64,000 bases of DNA. It comes from JAVBNN01 sp031551525. GTDB lineage: Bacteria; Bacillota; Negativicutes; Acidaminococcales; JAISLQ01. A program made the translations under genes and the position numbers. The notes beneath the pieces are model-generated. The model saw nothing but the letters and a program-made list of their open reading frames with translations. It was not told the origin of the DNA and searched no databases. Numbering within the stretch: the stretch's first letter is position 1; the number at the start of each line of letters is the position of its first letter. Of this stretch, positions 33,350 to 42,492 are shown one piece after another. The stretch is from positions 1-64,000 of the forward strand of contig JAVBNN010000009.1 of NCBI GenBank assembly GCA_031551525.1, given 5' to 3'.

Positions 33350-33430
33350 TTTAAGAAGAAAAACTTCGGTATAAAATCAGAAAATTCAAAACAGTTCAGT
33401 CTTTACCTACTGAATGTTCAAACAGATATT

Positions 33431-33446
33431 TGGCATGAAAATTGCT
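33431..33446 (+). promoter_or_regulatory. Sigma-54 (-24/-12) promoter of the aconitase X operon
   Basis: TGGCATGAAAATTGCT matches the consensus TGGCACGNNNNTTGCW at every defined position except one (T for C at position 6), with correct GG-GC spacing. It lies 56 nt before the first gene, and the locus encodes its own sigma-54 activator. Confidence 0.85.
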
Positions 33447-33501
33447 ATTTAATACAACAGGAGCGCAAAAGCTTACTAATTTTATTAAGAGGTGAGGAGC
33501 A

Positions 33502-34719
33502 GTGGGAGTAAAACTGACACGTGAAGAAGAGGCCATGTTGCGTGGTGACAATGGTGAAGCCTGTAAAATAGCGATGGAAGTATTGATGCGCCTGGCCAAA
33601 TCGCTTGGCGCGGAAGAATTGGTTCCGGTGTCATCAGTGCAATGCATGGCGCATTATGGTTCGCTTCACGATGCGGGACTGGAATGGCTGGAAAAGCTGG
33701 CTGCACTAGGCGGAAAATGCTGTGTGCCGGCAACTCAAGACCCGGCGTCTATACCGTTTGACTGCTGGGAAGAGATGGGTTTTGACAAAGAATACGCAGC
33801 CAAGCAGCATCGTCTTGCCGCGGCTATTAAAGAATTGGGTGAAGTTTTGACCTGGAGCTGTACGCCTTACGCAGTTGGTCAAGTGCCGCGTTTTGGCCAA
33901 AACATCGCCTGGGCGGAATCTTCAGCCGTGTCTTACGCAAACTCCGTTATCGGGGCAAGGACTAACAGGACGCCTGCCGGTATGGCCATCTGTACGGCTA
34001 TAGCGGGCCGGGTACCGAAAGAACGTATGTATCTTGACGACAACAGGGTAGCAACCGTAAAAGTAAATATCAAAGATGCCGGCGAACTGACCGATCTTGA
34101 TTATAACACCTTGGGCATAATGCTGGGCAAATTTGCCGGTACCAAGATAGTGGCTTTGGACGGCATACCCACATCGGTGACTAACGATGGTTTGAAATAT
34201 TTCGGCGCAGCGGCTGCGGCGAGCGGCAGTGTATCCATGTATCATATCCTTGGCGTAACACCCGAAGCCTTTGGCCGCGATCCGTTTGCCGGCAAAAAAC
34301 CTGCCGAAGAAGTTACTTGGACACGTCAAGACATAAAAGCCATGGAAGAGTCGCTTACCACGAAAAATGCCGGAGAGGTGGATATAGTAGTAGTCGGCTG
34401 TCCGCACTATTCCATAAGCGAACTCATGAAACTGGCCAAACTGGTAAAAGGCAAAAAAATCAAAAAAGGCAAAGAATTTTGGGTATATACACCGTTTGAA
34501 ACGGAAAATTTGGCCAAACGCATGGGATTGGTGGATATTTTGGCAGGAGCCGGTGTTACTATCCTGGCCTCCAGCTGCCTTGTGATAAGCCCATTCCCGC
34601 GTTCATACAAAACACTGATGACCGATTCCGGTAAAAATGCCAGCTATCTGCCATCAGAACACAATATAGAACTGGTATACGGCTCCATGGAAGACTGCGT
34701 AAAAGCGGTAATGAACTAA
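33502..34719 (+). CDS. Aconitase X large (catalytic) subunit
   Basis: The 405-aa protein is the DUF521 subunit of a two-subunit (type II) aconitase X, a hydro-lyase superfamily that includes cis-3-hydroxy-L-proline dehydratase and archaeal mevalonate-5-phosphate dehydratase. Family landmarks visible here are VSSVQCMAHYG near 42-52, TCTPY-like SCTPYAVG near 120, ESSAVSYANSVIGARTNR near 137-154 and the conserved Cys-rich SSCLVISP near 357. GTG start at 33502 follows GAGGTGAGGAG. First gene of the sigma-54 operon; substrate unknown. Confidence 0.93.
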   Translation: MGVKLTREEEAMLRGDNGEACKIAMEVLMRLAKSLGAEELVPVSSVQCMAHYGSLHDAGLEWLEKLAALGGKCCVPATQDPASIPFDCWEEMGFDKEYAAKQHRLAAAIKELGEVLTWSCTPYAVGQVPRFGQNIAWAESSAVSYANSVIGARTNRTPAGMAICTAIAGRVPKERMYLDDNRVATVKVNIKDAGELTDLDYNTLGIMLGKFAGTKIVALDGIPTSVTNDGLKYFGAAAAASGSVSMYHILGVTPEAFGRDPFAGKKPAEEVTWTRQDIKAMEESLTTKNAGEVDIVVVGCPHYSISELMKLAKLVKGKKIKKGKEFWVYTPFETENLAKRMGLVDILAGAGVTILASSCLVISPFPRSYKTLMTDSGKNASYLPSEHNIELVYGSMEDCVKAVMN

Positions 34720-34734
34720 GGGAGGGCAGAGCAG

Positions 34735-35166
34735 ATGGAAAAAATAATCATAAAAGGCCGGCCGGTAGTCGGCGGCGTAGTTGAAGGAAAAGCCCTGGTC
34801 AGCCAGGATGCTTTAGTTTGGTCACACGGCGTCTATCCGCCGACCGGAAAAATAAACGATGTACGGGTAAAATTGAACGGCACGAGCGTCAAAGACGTCA
34901 TTTTAGTCTACCCTTATGGCAAAGGCTCCACCAGCACCTCTACCTGGATGCTGGAGACCTTCCGTTACGGCAATGGCCCCAAAGCTATTTTAAACATCGA
35001 AACAGAGGGCCTGATAGCCATAGGTTCTATTTTAGCAGATACCCTCTACGGGATAAAATGCCCGGTCGTGGATCGTTTTGACAAAAATCCTCTGGAACTC
35101 ATAGAAACTGGCGACCTAGTGCGTGTTGACGGTGAAACAGGCATTGTAGAAATAACCAAAGCGTAA
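34735..35166 (+). CDS. Aconitase X small (swivel) subunit
   Basis: The 143-aa protein is the DUF126 swivel domain partner of the preceding subunit. GRPVVGGVVEGKAL (8-21) and the phosphate/carboxylate-loop-like PYGKGSTSTST (60-70) are characteristic. The two genes are 15 nt apart and should form one enzyme. GGAGG lies before ATG 34735. Confidence 0.94.
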   Translation: MEKIIIKGRPVVGGVVEGKALVSQDALVWSHGVYPPTGKINDVRVKLNGTSVKDVILVYPYGKGSTSTSTWMLETFRYGNGPKAILNIETEGLIAIGSILADTLYGIKCPVVDRFDKNPLELIETGDLVRVDGETGIVEITKA

Positions 35167-35195
35167 AGTTTATTGATATGCATCAGGAGGGCATT

Positions 35196-36413
35196 ATGGG
35201 GGAAAAGGTGGCAGGCGCACTCTCGGGAGTGAGAGTGCTGGATCTGACAAGAGTTTTGGCAGGTCCATTTTGTACGATGCTCCTTGGCGACATGGGAGCG
35301 GAGATCATAAAAATAGAAGAACCGGGAAAAGGTGACGATACCAGAGGCTATCCGCCATTCAAAGATGGTTTTAGCACTTATTTCGGCAATATGAATCGCG
35401 GCAAAAAAAGTATAACACTGGATCTAAAGAATGCAGAAGCGAAAAAAATTTTTCTATCTATGGTAGAAAAAGCCGATGTGGTCGTTGAAAACTATAAACC
35501 CGGCACTATGGATAAATTAGGCATAGGACACGAAGTACTGAAAAAAATCAATCCGATGATAATCTTTGCCTCGATATCCGGTTTTGGCCAGTTTGGACCA
35601 TATAAAGACCGTCCGGGCTACGATATCATAGGCCAGGCTATGGGTGGGCTGATGAGCGTGAGCGGCTGGCCGGACTCGCCGCCCACGAGGAGTGGAACGG
35701 CTATGGGCGACGTATTGGCGGGTCTGAATTGCTGTATTGGCATATTGGCCGCGCTGAAAGGGCGTGACGTTACCGGGAGAGGCCAGAGCGTCGATGTTTC
35801 ACTGGTTGACTCGGTAGTTAGCGCCATGGAAACCATCATCCAGATATATTTGGTCGATGGGCGGGTACCGGGCAGAATAGGTAACCGTTATGAATTTATA
35901 GCGCCCTATGATACCTTTCAGGCCAAAGACGGCTGGGTAGTAGTCGCGGTGGGCAACAACGCAGTGTGGAAAAGATTTTGCACAGTTATTGGCCATGAAG
36001 AACTGATAGAACATCCGGATTTAAAAAATAACGCCGACCGGGTGAACAACTACGGCAAAGTCACAGAGATCGTGTCAAACTGGGTCAAAGACAAAACTGT
36101 GGACGAAACGGTAGAACTCCTGCTCAAAAGCAGTATTCCTAGCGCGCCGATCAACGACGTGTCCCGTATAGTAAACGACCCGCATATAGCAGGGGCGCGG
36201 GAAATGTTTGTCGACATGGACACACCGGGCGGGGGCAGTATGAAAGCGGTGGCCTGCCCGATAAAATTTTCGGAAACAAAAGCAGCTATATATAGCCCGC
36301 CACCTACTATCGGACAGCACAATATACAAGTTTTACAAGAAGTATTGGGTTTAGAAACCAAACAAATAAATAAGTTAAATGAAAAAAGGATATTTGGCAC
36401 TCAAACAATGTAA
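35196..36413 (+). CDS. Family III CoA-transferase (CaiB/BaiF)
   Basis: The 405-aa protein is a family III CoA-transferase, which moves CoA between carboxylic acids. The N-terminal GVRVLDLTRVLAGPFCT motif (11-27), MGAEIIKIE (around 34-42) and the catalytic-aspartate region GYDIIGQAMGG (around 150-160) are present. Start 35196 is set by AGGAGG at 35185-35190. In this operon it probably activates the imported acid, or its hydration product, to a CoA thioester for the lyase encoded next. Confidence 0.93.
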   Translation: MGEKVAGALSGVRVLDLTRVLAGPFCTMLLGDMGAEIIKIEEPGKGDDTRGYPPFKDGFSTYFGNMNRGKKSITLDLKNAEAKKIFLSMVEKADVVVENYKPGTMDKLGIGHEVLKKINPMIIFASISGFGQFGPYKDRPGYDIIGQAMGGLMSVSGWPDSPPTRSGTAMGDVLAGLNCCIGILAALKGRDVTGRGQSVDVSLVDSVVSAMETIIQIYLVDGRVPGRIGNRYEFIAPYDTFQAKDGWVVVAVGNNAVWKRFCTVIGHEELIEHPDLKNNADRVNNYGKVTEIVSNWVKDKTVDETVELLLKSSIPSAPINDVSRIVNDPHIAGAREMFVDMDTPGGGSMKAVACPIKFSETKAAIYSPPPTIGQHNIQVLQEVLGLETKQINKLNEKRIFGTQTM

Positions 36414-36445
36414 AAAGCATTTGTTTGTACTGAGGAGGGATAAAA

Positions 36446-37525
36446 TTGCAGGATTATAGTATCTCGTACCCCAAGAAAGTAATAATAGGTGATTTGACTA
36501 TCCGGGATGGCTTGCAGCACGAAGAAAAATTTATTTCTACGGACGCTAAGGTATACTATACCGAACAACTGATTTTAGCCGGTTTCAAGAGGATAGAGCT
36601 GACAAATCTAGGCAGCCCGGTAAACTTGCCGCAATTTAAAGACGCAGTGGATTTGTTGACACGGGTAATAAATAGCAGGGTACTGAAAAATGCTGGCATT
36701 AATATCAACGATATAGAAATTACCGCTGTTACTATCAGGGAAAAAGCGGTAGATCGGGCCATAGAACTTAGAAAACAAGGTATTGGTCCCGACCGTATCT
36801 TGATGATGGTCTCGACAGACGAGGAACACCACTTCGCCAATTCGGGCACTACCTTGACGGAATACTGGCGCGAAGCCGAACGCTGTATCAAAAAAGCGGC
36901 GGACGCCGGGATAAAAATGAACGGGACAGTTAGCACCATCTGGGGCAGCCCGATTTCCGGCCCGACCGACATGAAAGAAGCCATTGCTTTTACTAAACGT
37001 TGGTTAGATATAGGCGCCGCGGATGTAGAACATGCAGACCATGACGGCTCCGCTCCTCCCGACCAGACCTACCGGTACTTCTCCATGCTGTTGGATGCTA
37101 TACCGCAGCCGGAAAAACATTTGGCCCATTTCCACGCTACTCGTGGCTGGGGCCTGGCTAATGTGCTTGCAGCGCTTCAGGCAGGAATATGTGTGTTTGA
37201 AAGTACACTCGGCGGCATAGGCGGCCAGCCAGCCAACTTTATGGACGACTGTCCTATCCCCGGTACCGGCAGCTACTACTACAAAGACCCCAATACCGTA
37301 GGGCTGGTGAGCACGGAAGACGTTGTAGTGATGATGGACGAGATGGGTATAGACACAGGGATAGATGTAGACAGACTGCTCAACTTGGGTCGGCTGTTCG
37401 AGAGGACTATAGGACGCAAGCTGCGTTCAGGCTCTATACACCACGGCAGAATACCGGAAGAAGCCAATGAAGAATATAAGAGAAAAGGCCTTAAAGAACG
37501 CAAGGAAAAACTTGGCGAAAAATAA
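36446..37525 (+). CDS. HMG-CoA-lyase-like DRE-TIM metallolyase
   Basis: This 359-aa TIM-barrel enzyme belongs to the HMGL-like superfamily: N-terminal metal/catalytic motif DLTIRDGLQHE (16-26), metal-binding HFHATRGWG (around 228-236; HxH) and ESTLGGIGGQP (around 250-260). True HMG-CoA lyases have a catalytic Cys in GGCP; here it is GGQP, so cleavage chemistry or substrate should differ. TTG start at 36446 with GAGGAGGG 6 nt upstream. Likely role is a retro-aldol or retro-Claisen cleavage of the CoA ester made by the preceding enzyme. Confidence 0.85.
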   Translation: MQDYSISYPKKVIIGDLTIRDGLQHEEKFISTDAKVYYTEQLILAGFKRIELTNLGSPVNLPQFKDAVDLLTRVINSRVLKNAGININDIEITAVTIREKAVDRAIELRKQGIGPDRILMMVSTDEEHHFANSGTTLTEYWREAERCIKKAADAGIKMNGTVSTIWGSPISGPTDMKEAIAFTKRWLDIGAADVEHADHDGSAPPDQTYRYFSMLLDAIPQPEKHLAHFHATRGWGLANVLAALQAGICVFESTLGGIGGQPANFMDDCPIPGTGSYYYKDPNTVGLVSTEDVVVMMDEMGIDTGIDVDRLLNLGRLFERTIGRKLRSGSIHHGRIPEEANEEYKRKGLKERKEKLGEK

Positions 37526-37578
37526 GGACAGGTTTTGCCGAGTAAAGCGTTGCGGAATAAAATGAAGGAGGATATATC

Positions 37579-38982
37579 GTGGATGTAATTATTATTCTGG
37601 CGTGCTTGTTTTTATTGATGTATTTGTCATATAAAGGATTTTCTGTTATGTTGCTGGCGCCGACTTGCAGTCTTTTGGCTATTGCCCTCTTAGGCAAAAC
37701 GGTATTACCGGCTTATTCAGAATTGTTCATGATAAAGACCGTAGGTTTTATTAAAAACTTTTTCCCGATATTTTTTCTGGGATCACTGTTTGGGCAACTT
37801 ATGGGCGACAGCGGTTTTGCCCACAGCATTGCAAAAGCTATCATTACAAAAATCGGCAAAGACAAGGCTCTACTAGCGGTAGTATTGGCAGGAAATGTGC
37901 TGAGTTACGGCGGAGTAAGCGCTTTTGTAGTCATTTTTGCAATATATCCTTTTGCTACAGCGTTATATAGGGAAGCTGACATACCCAAAAGATTTATCAT
38001 CGGCGCTATATTGCTAGGTTCATTCTGTGCCACCTTGGGTTGTTTGCCAGGTACGCCGCAGATACAAAACGTCATACCGGCAACTTACTTTATGACCAAT
38101 ATTTTTGCCGGACCGGGCATCGGGATAGTGACTGGATTTGTATTATGGATAGTATTGTATTTTTATATGGCTTACCTACACAAAAAAGCTGCCGCAGCAG
38201 GCGAAGGCTATGGAATGGGACATAAAAACGAGCCAGCTATCAAGGAAGATGAGAATGCAAACATAAACTGGTTGGTGGCTTTAGCACCTTTGGTAGTGGT
38301 GCTGGCGATAAACTTTTTCATTACCTATTATATTTCATGGGATCCTAAGCTTTTAGATCCATATAAAGCCATGAAATTACCGATGTTGGCCAGCATAAAG
38401 AGTGTTCAAAGCTCATGGGCTCTGATCTGCGGTTTGTTCGTCGGAATACTGCTAACCATAGGCTTAGGCTGGAAAAACTTTGTCGACGGCTGGAAAGGTA
38501 TAGTAAAATCACTGAATGCCGGAACGAATGGTTCGATTTTAGCAATCATGAACACTGCTTGCTTGGTCGGTTTCGGCAGTATAATTTCTACATCAGACGG
38601 TTTTAAAATAATCTTGGACAGTTTGATGGCAATCAGGATAGGCGAGACGCCATTGTGGTCTATGGCAATAAGCATAAATCTTTTGGCGGCCATTACCGGT
38701 TCGGCCTCTGGTGGAGTGTCCATAGCATTAGATTTGATGGGTAAAGACTGGTTAGCTTGGGGGTTGAATAGCGGCGTTCCGGCCGAAGCGCTGACAAGGA
38801 TAGCCGCCATAGCGTCGGGTGGCCTGAGCATGGTACCACATAATGGAGCACTGATAACAATGTTGACTGTCTGTGGGCTTACCCATAAGGAAACATACGG
38901 GCATGTGGCGGTAATATGTTTGATAAAGGGTTCGGCGGCATTCTTCGGGATATTGCTATATTATCTATTCGGCAGTTTTTAA
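37579..38982 (+). CDS. GntP-like organic-acid permease
   Basis: The 467-aa polytopic protein has about 12 membrane segments and motifs like those of the GntP/ion-transporter group (LSYGGVSAFVVIFAIYPFA around 115-133, LPGTPQIQNVIP around 155-166, ITGSASGGVSIALD around 373-386). GntP members import gluconate and other hydroxy acids with protons. It is the only transporter in the sigma-54 operon and so the candidate uptake route of the operon's substrate. GTG start with GGAGGAT upstream. Confidence 0.85.
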   Translation: MDVIIILACLFLLMYLSYKGFSVMLLAPTCSLLAIALLGKTVLPAYSELFMIKTVGFIKNFFPIFFLGSLFGQLMGDSGFAHSIAKAIITKIGKDKALLAVVLAGNVLSYGGVSAFVVIFAIYPFATALYREADIPKRFIIGAILLGSFCATLGCLPGTPQIQNVIPATYFMTNIFAGPGIGIVTGFVLWIVLYFYMAYLHKKAAAAGEGYGMGHKNEPAIKEDENANINWLVALAPLVVVLAINFFITYYISWDPKLLDPYKAMKLPMLASIKSVQSSWALICGLFVGILLTIGLGWKNFVDGWKGIVKSLNAGTNGSILAIMNTACLVGFGSIISTSDGFKIILDSLMAIRIGETPLWSMAISINLLAAITGSASGGVSIALDLMGKDWLAWGLNSGVPAEALTRIAAIASGGLSMVPHNGALITMLTVCGLTHKETYGHVAVICLIKGSAAFFGILLYYLFGSF

Positions 38983-39041
38983 TATTGGGGGTAAGCGGGT
39001 GTAAAGCCTGATAATAACAAACATAACTGGAGGGATTATTT

Positions 39042-39416
39042 ATGAAAACGTACAAAAAAGTAACAATGAAAAATGTAGAAGTCTATTCGCCGCCCGGACA
39101 CGGCGATACTTACAACAAGCGCCTCATTGGCCCTAAAGACGGCTCTATGCATGTCGAAGTGATACACGGGCAAATGGGCAACGTAGGCCACGCGGAACCG
39201 CATGTACACACGGAATTCGATCAGTGCATGTATATGCTGACCGGTCGGCTGAGAGTTACTGGTGACGGAGAAGAAGTAGTTCTGGAAAAAGACGATTTCA
39301 TTTTCTTCCCGAAAAACTCTTCGCATAAGGTGGTTTGCGAGACAGAAATAGCTACTTTTTTGGTAATATATGCCCCGCCGCGGGAAGCTTCCAGTGAAGC
39401 GGTCAACAAAGGCTGA
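39042..39416 (+). CDS. Cupin-domain protein
   Basis: A 124-aa single-domain cupin. Motif 1 (HAEPHVHTEFDQCMYMLTG) contains the metal-binding His, His and Glu/Asp, and motif 2 (FFPKNSSHKV) the last His. Small cupins in catabolic operons can be isomerases, decarboxylases or sensors. GGAGGG precedes ATG 39042; the gene is last before the operon terminator. Confidence 0.88.
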   Translation: MKTYKKVTMKNVEVYSPPGHGDTYNKRLIGPKDGSMHVEVIHGQMGNVGHAEPHVHTEFDQCMYMLTGRLRVTGDGEEVVLEKDDFIFFPKNSSHKVVCETEIATFLVIYAPPREASSEAVNKG

Positions 39417-39424
39417 TATTACTG

Positions 39425-39462
39425 TAGGCTGCTGTCAAAAAATAGACAGCAGCCTATTTTTT
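39425..39462 (+). terminator. Terminator of the sigma-54 operon
   Basis: TAGGCTGCTGTC (39425-39436) and GACAGCAGCCTA (39445-39456) form a perfect 12-bp stem with an 8-nt A-rich loop and a six-T tail. It isolates the regulator gene from the structural genes. Confidence 0.92.
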
Positions 39463-39589
39463 AAAACGTTTGGATTTATTTTCCCGATATTGGTGTTCAC
39501 AGTATGGTAAAATAAATAGGGTAAATATATTGGCTGCCTATAACATGCATTGCAACAGGCGATATTGTTTTTATTTTACGAGGTGTGAG

Positions 39590-40960
39590 ATGAAACGGGC
39601 AAAAGAATTTTTTGTGGACAAAGAGACTATCGAGAGTTTGATAGGGGCGGTTTATGAAGGTATGCTTATCGCCGACCACGATGCAATTGTGCGTTATGTC
39701 AATGACAGTTATCTTGAAATTGCCAATATAAAACGCGAAGATATAATAAATAAACCGCTGTCTGAAGTGCGGCCGGGCAGTGTGCTGCCGCAGGTGATAA
39801 GAACGGGTGAGGGCAGAGTCAATATATTTCGTAACGAAGGCGATACCGTATATGTAGTCGACCTCTCACCGATCAAAATGGACGGAAAGATCATCGGCGG
39901 GATATCGGTGGTCAAAGGCCTCGTACAGGCGCAAGAGTTGTCGAAAGAACTAGAAAAGTATATCGCTAAAACACAGGAACTGAAAGATACTGTGCACAGG
40001 GCATACCAGGCCTATTACACTTTTGACGATATTGTCGGCGCTTCTGACGAATATAAAAAAGTCATAGCAATGGCGAAAAAAATGGCCGGGTATGACGAAG
40101 ATGTGTTGATAATCGGCGAAAGCGGCACAGGAAAAGAATTGTTTGCCCACGCCATACATAACTACAGCCACAGGTTTTCCCAGCCGTTCGTAGCGGTAAA
40201 CTGTTCTACACTTAGCCCGTCTTTGATCGAAAGCGAACTTTTCGGCTATAAAGCCGGCTCTTTTACCGGCGCTTTAAAAGGCGGCAAGGTAGGTTTGTTT
40301 TCTATTGCGGATAAAGGAACTATTTTGTTGGATGAGATCGCCGAGTTGCCTCTTGAGATGCAAGCAAAATTCTTGCGGGTATTGCAGGAACGCAAGATAA
40401 GGCGGGTGGGCGACCTGCGGGAAGAAGACATAAATGTGCGCGTCATCGCGGCTACCAATAAGGATTTAAAGCAATTGACCAACGAAGGCAAATTCCGTGA
40501 AGACTTGTACTATCGTTTATCGGCTATGACTTTAGAAGTGCCGAATCTGCAAAAAAGAAAAGACGACCTGAAATTGCTGGCCGATTACTTTTTGCATCAG
40601 TGGTGTAAACGGCGCAACCGGCAGGTGACTATAACCACGGAGGTGTACGAACGGATGAAGGAATACACCTGGCCGGGCAATGTGCGTGAACTGAAAAATG
40701 TCGTGCAGTTCTCCGCCTATGCCAGTGAAAATAATATTATAACAGAACTGAATTTGCCTAAAACCACCTCTAAAGAGTCGGCAAGGGAAGAAACAAGCAT
40801 CCCCCAGTATAACGGAAGATTAAAAGACATCATTGCCGATACCGAGCGGCGAGTAATACATGATATGATCAAAAAATATGGCGACAGTGTAATCAACCGA
40901 AAACTGATCGCAGAAAAACTGGGAATATCATTGGCGACTTTATATAATAAGGCCAAGTAA
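39590..40960 (+). CDS. PAS-domain sigma-54-dependent activator
   Basis: The 456-aa regulator has a PAS sensor domain (about 15-115), a coiled linker, an AAA+ domain (about 148-375) with Walker A GESGTGKE, the sigma-54-contact GAFTGA variant GSFTGA and Walker B GTILLDEI, and a Fis-like HTH at the C-terminus (ISLATLYNKAK). It should sense a small molecule or redox state and drive the -24/-12 promoter at 33431. Start 39590 (MKRAKEF) follows GAGGTG; an in-frame ATG at 39470 has no ribosome site. It has its own transcription unit. Confidence 0.94.
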   Translation: MKRAKEFFVDKETIESLIGAVYEGMLIADHDAIVRYVNDSYLEIANIKREDIINKPLSEVRPGSVLPQVIRTGEGRVNIFRNEGDTVYVVDLSPIKMDGKIIGGISVVKGLVQAQELSKELEKYIAKTQELKDTVHRAYQAYYTFDDIVGASDEYKKVIAMAKKMAGYDEDVLIIGESGTGKELFAHAIHNYSHRFSQPFVAVNCSTLSPSLIESELFGYKAGSFTGALKGGKVGLFSIADKGTILLDEIAELPLEMQAKFLRVLQERKIRRVGDLREEDINVRVIAATNKDLKQLTNEGKFREDLYYRLSAMTLEVPNLQKRKDDLKLLADYFLHQWCKRRNRQVTITTEVYERMKEYTWPGNVRELKNVVQFSAYASENNIITELNLPKTTSKESAREETSIPQYNGRLKDIIADTERRVIHDMIKKYGDSVINRKLIAEKLGISLATLYNKAK

Positions 40961-40976
40961 ATACCAAAAGCATAAT

Positions 40977-41012
40977 AAAATGACACTGGCCTTTTAAGCC
41001 AGTGTCATTTTT
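40977..41012. terminator. Bidirectional terminator between activator and amino-acid ABC operon
   Basis: AAAATGACACTGGC (40977-40990) and GCCAGTGTCATTTT (40998-41011) form a perfect 14-bp stem with T runs in both directions; it overlaps the ATPase stop codon. Confidence 0.9.
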
Positions 41013-41769
41013 GCAGGATGCTCTGTAAAAAAGCTTTTGTCCTCTCCTGCTGCGGTCGAGTAAATATATCCTGCGGAGGGCCTTCTTCCACGATCAGTCC
41101 TTTGTCCATGAATAGTACCCGGTCGGCCACATCACGGGCAAAGCCCATTTCGTGCGTTACTACGATCATGGTCATATGTTCTTCGGCTAGTTGGCGCATG
41201 GTTTTCAGTACTTCGCCGGTCAGTTCAGGGTCGAGCGCTGAGGTGGGTTCGTCAAACAGCATGATGTCCGGCTGCATAGCTAAGGCCCGGGCGATAGCCA
41301 CCCGCTGCTTTTGTCCACCGGATATGCGGCTGGGGTAGCTGTTTTTCTTGTCTAAGAGTCCGACTTTTTCGAGCAGTTTTTCCGCTTGCGGCAGTACTTC
41401 ATCCAGGGTGAAGCCTTTGACCAGCATAGGCGGTTTTATGACGTTTTCAAGGACGGTGAAATGGGGGAAAAGATTGAAATGCTGAAATACCATGCCCATT
41501 TTTCCGCAGATGCGTTTGGCGGTTTTTTCTTCCGCATACCGTGCTTTGCCGTCCGGACCGGGCGAGACCAGCAACTCTCCTTCGATGAAGATAGCGCCGT
41601 TGTCAATGGTTTCCAAGCGGTTTAAGCAGCGCAAAAAGGTACTCTTGCCGGAACCGCTGGGGCCGATTATGGCGATTACTTCGCCTTGGCCGACTTTTAG
41701 CGAAACGCCTTTTAAGGCAGCCGTATCCTGAAAATTTTTATGTATGTCGCTTGCTTTTATCATATCCAT
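41005..41769 (-). CDS. Polar amino-acid ABC transporter ATP-binding protein
   Basis: The 254-aa GlnQ/HisP-type ATPase has Walker A GPSGSGKST (around 34-42), signature ISGGQKQR (around 148) and Walker B IMLFDEPTSALDPEL (around 168). It is the last gene of a binding protein-permease-ATPase operon. The start at 41769 has a poor ribosome site; the third codon is also ATG. Confidence 0.95.
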   Translation of the reverse strand: MDMIKASDIHKNFQDTAALKGVSLKVGQGEVIAIIGPSGSGKSTFLRCLNRLETIDNGAIFIEGELLVSPGPDGKARYAEEKTAKRICGKMGMVFQHFNLFPHFTVLENVIKPPMLVKGFTLDEVLPQAEKLLEKVGLLDKKNSYPSRISGGQKQRVAIARALAMQPDIMLFDEPTSALDPELTGEVLKTMRQLAEEHMTMIVVTHEMGFARDVADRVLFMDKGLIVEEGPPQDIFTRPQQERTKAFLQSILQK

Positions 41770-41784
41770 AAATCTATACCCACA

Positions 41785-42429
41785 TCATTCCTCATAAGCG
41801 GAATGCTTCTCTTCCAGTTTTTTGAACAGCCAGGTCAAAAGCAGTGTCATGCCAAGATAAAAGACGGCCGCCACCAAAAAGGGGGTAGTGTTGAAGTCGC
41901 GCTGCACAATGTTGCGTGTGCTGCGCATCAAGTCATTCATGGCGAGAACGTAGACCAGAGAAGTATCTTTTACTAGGGTGATTATTTCGTTGCTAATAGG
42001 CGGAAGCACATGGCGCACTACCTGCGGCAGTATTATCTGGCGCATGGTTTGCGTATAAGTCATGCCTAGCGTTTTGGCCGCTTCATATTGGCCGCGGTCG
42101 ATCGCCTGTATGCCGGCGCGGAATATTTCCGCAAAATAAGCGGCGTAATTTAACGCAAAAGCAATAAGCGCGGCAGAAAAGTCAGAGAGCATAATGCCGA
42201 TGCCAGGCAGGGCAAAATAGAAAAACAATAGTTGGAGCATGAGCGGTGTTCCGCGCAGCAGCCAGATATAAAAACCGGTGGCGCCCGATAAAATACCGAT
42301 TTTGGAAATGCGCATTAAAGAAAGCAGAAGCCCAAGCGGCAGAGAAAATATGATGGTGGCAAAAAATATTTGCATGGTTAGGGAAAAACCGCTTAAAAGT
42401 GGAGGGAAAATACTTAAAATATATTCCAT
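41785..42429 (-). CDS. Polar amino-acid ABC transporter permease
   Basis: The 214-aa HisM/GlnP-type permease has about five membrane segments and the EAA loop (YEAAKTLGMTYTQTMRQIILPQ around 135-156) that docks to the ATPase. It starts IFPPLLSGFSLTMQIFF, typical of the His/Glu/Gln permease family. GGAGAAAT precedes ATG 42429. The stop is 16 nt before the ATPase gene. Confidence 0.95.
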   Translation of the reverse strand: MEYILSIFPPLLSGFSLTMQIFFATIIFSLPLGLLLSLMRISKIGILSGATGFYIWLLRGTPLMLQLLFFYFALPGIGIMLSDFSAALIAFALNYAAYFAEIFRAGIQAIDRGQYEAAKTLGMTYTQTMRQIILPQVVRHVLPPISNEIITLVKDTSLVYVLAMNDLMRSTRNIVQRDFNTTPFLVAAVFYLGMTLLLTWLFKKLEEKHSAYEE

Positions 42430-42457
42430 ACATATTTCTCCTGTTATAATACCTTAA

Positions 42458-42483
42458 AAGGCGGCGGCCAAAGGCCACCGCCT
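42458..42483 (-). terminator. Attenuator hairpin between binding-protein and permease genes
   Basis: On the minus strand, GGCGGTGGCC pairs with GGCCGCCGCC around a TTT loop, followed by TTTTAAGG. Located inside the operon, it probably lets the binding protein be made in excess of the membrane parts. Confidence 0.7.
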
Positions 42484-42492
42484 CAACACAAA

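Noticed and set aside
33305..33511. 68-codon ORF upstream of aconitase X
   Set aside because: It begins inside the palindrome and spans the sigma-54 promoter; no ribosome site and no recognisable protein features.
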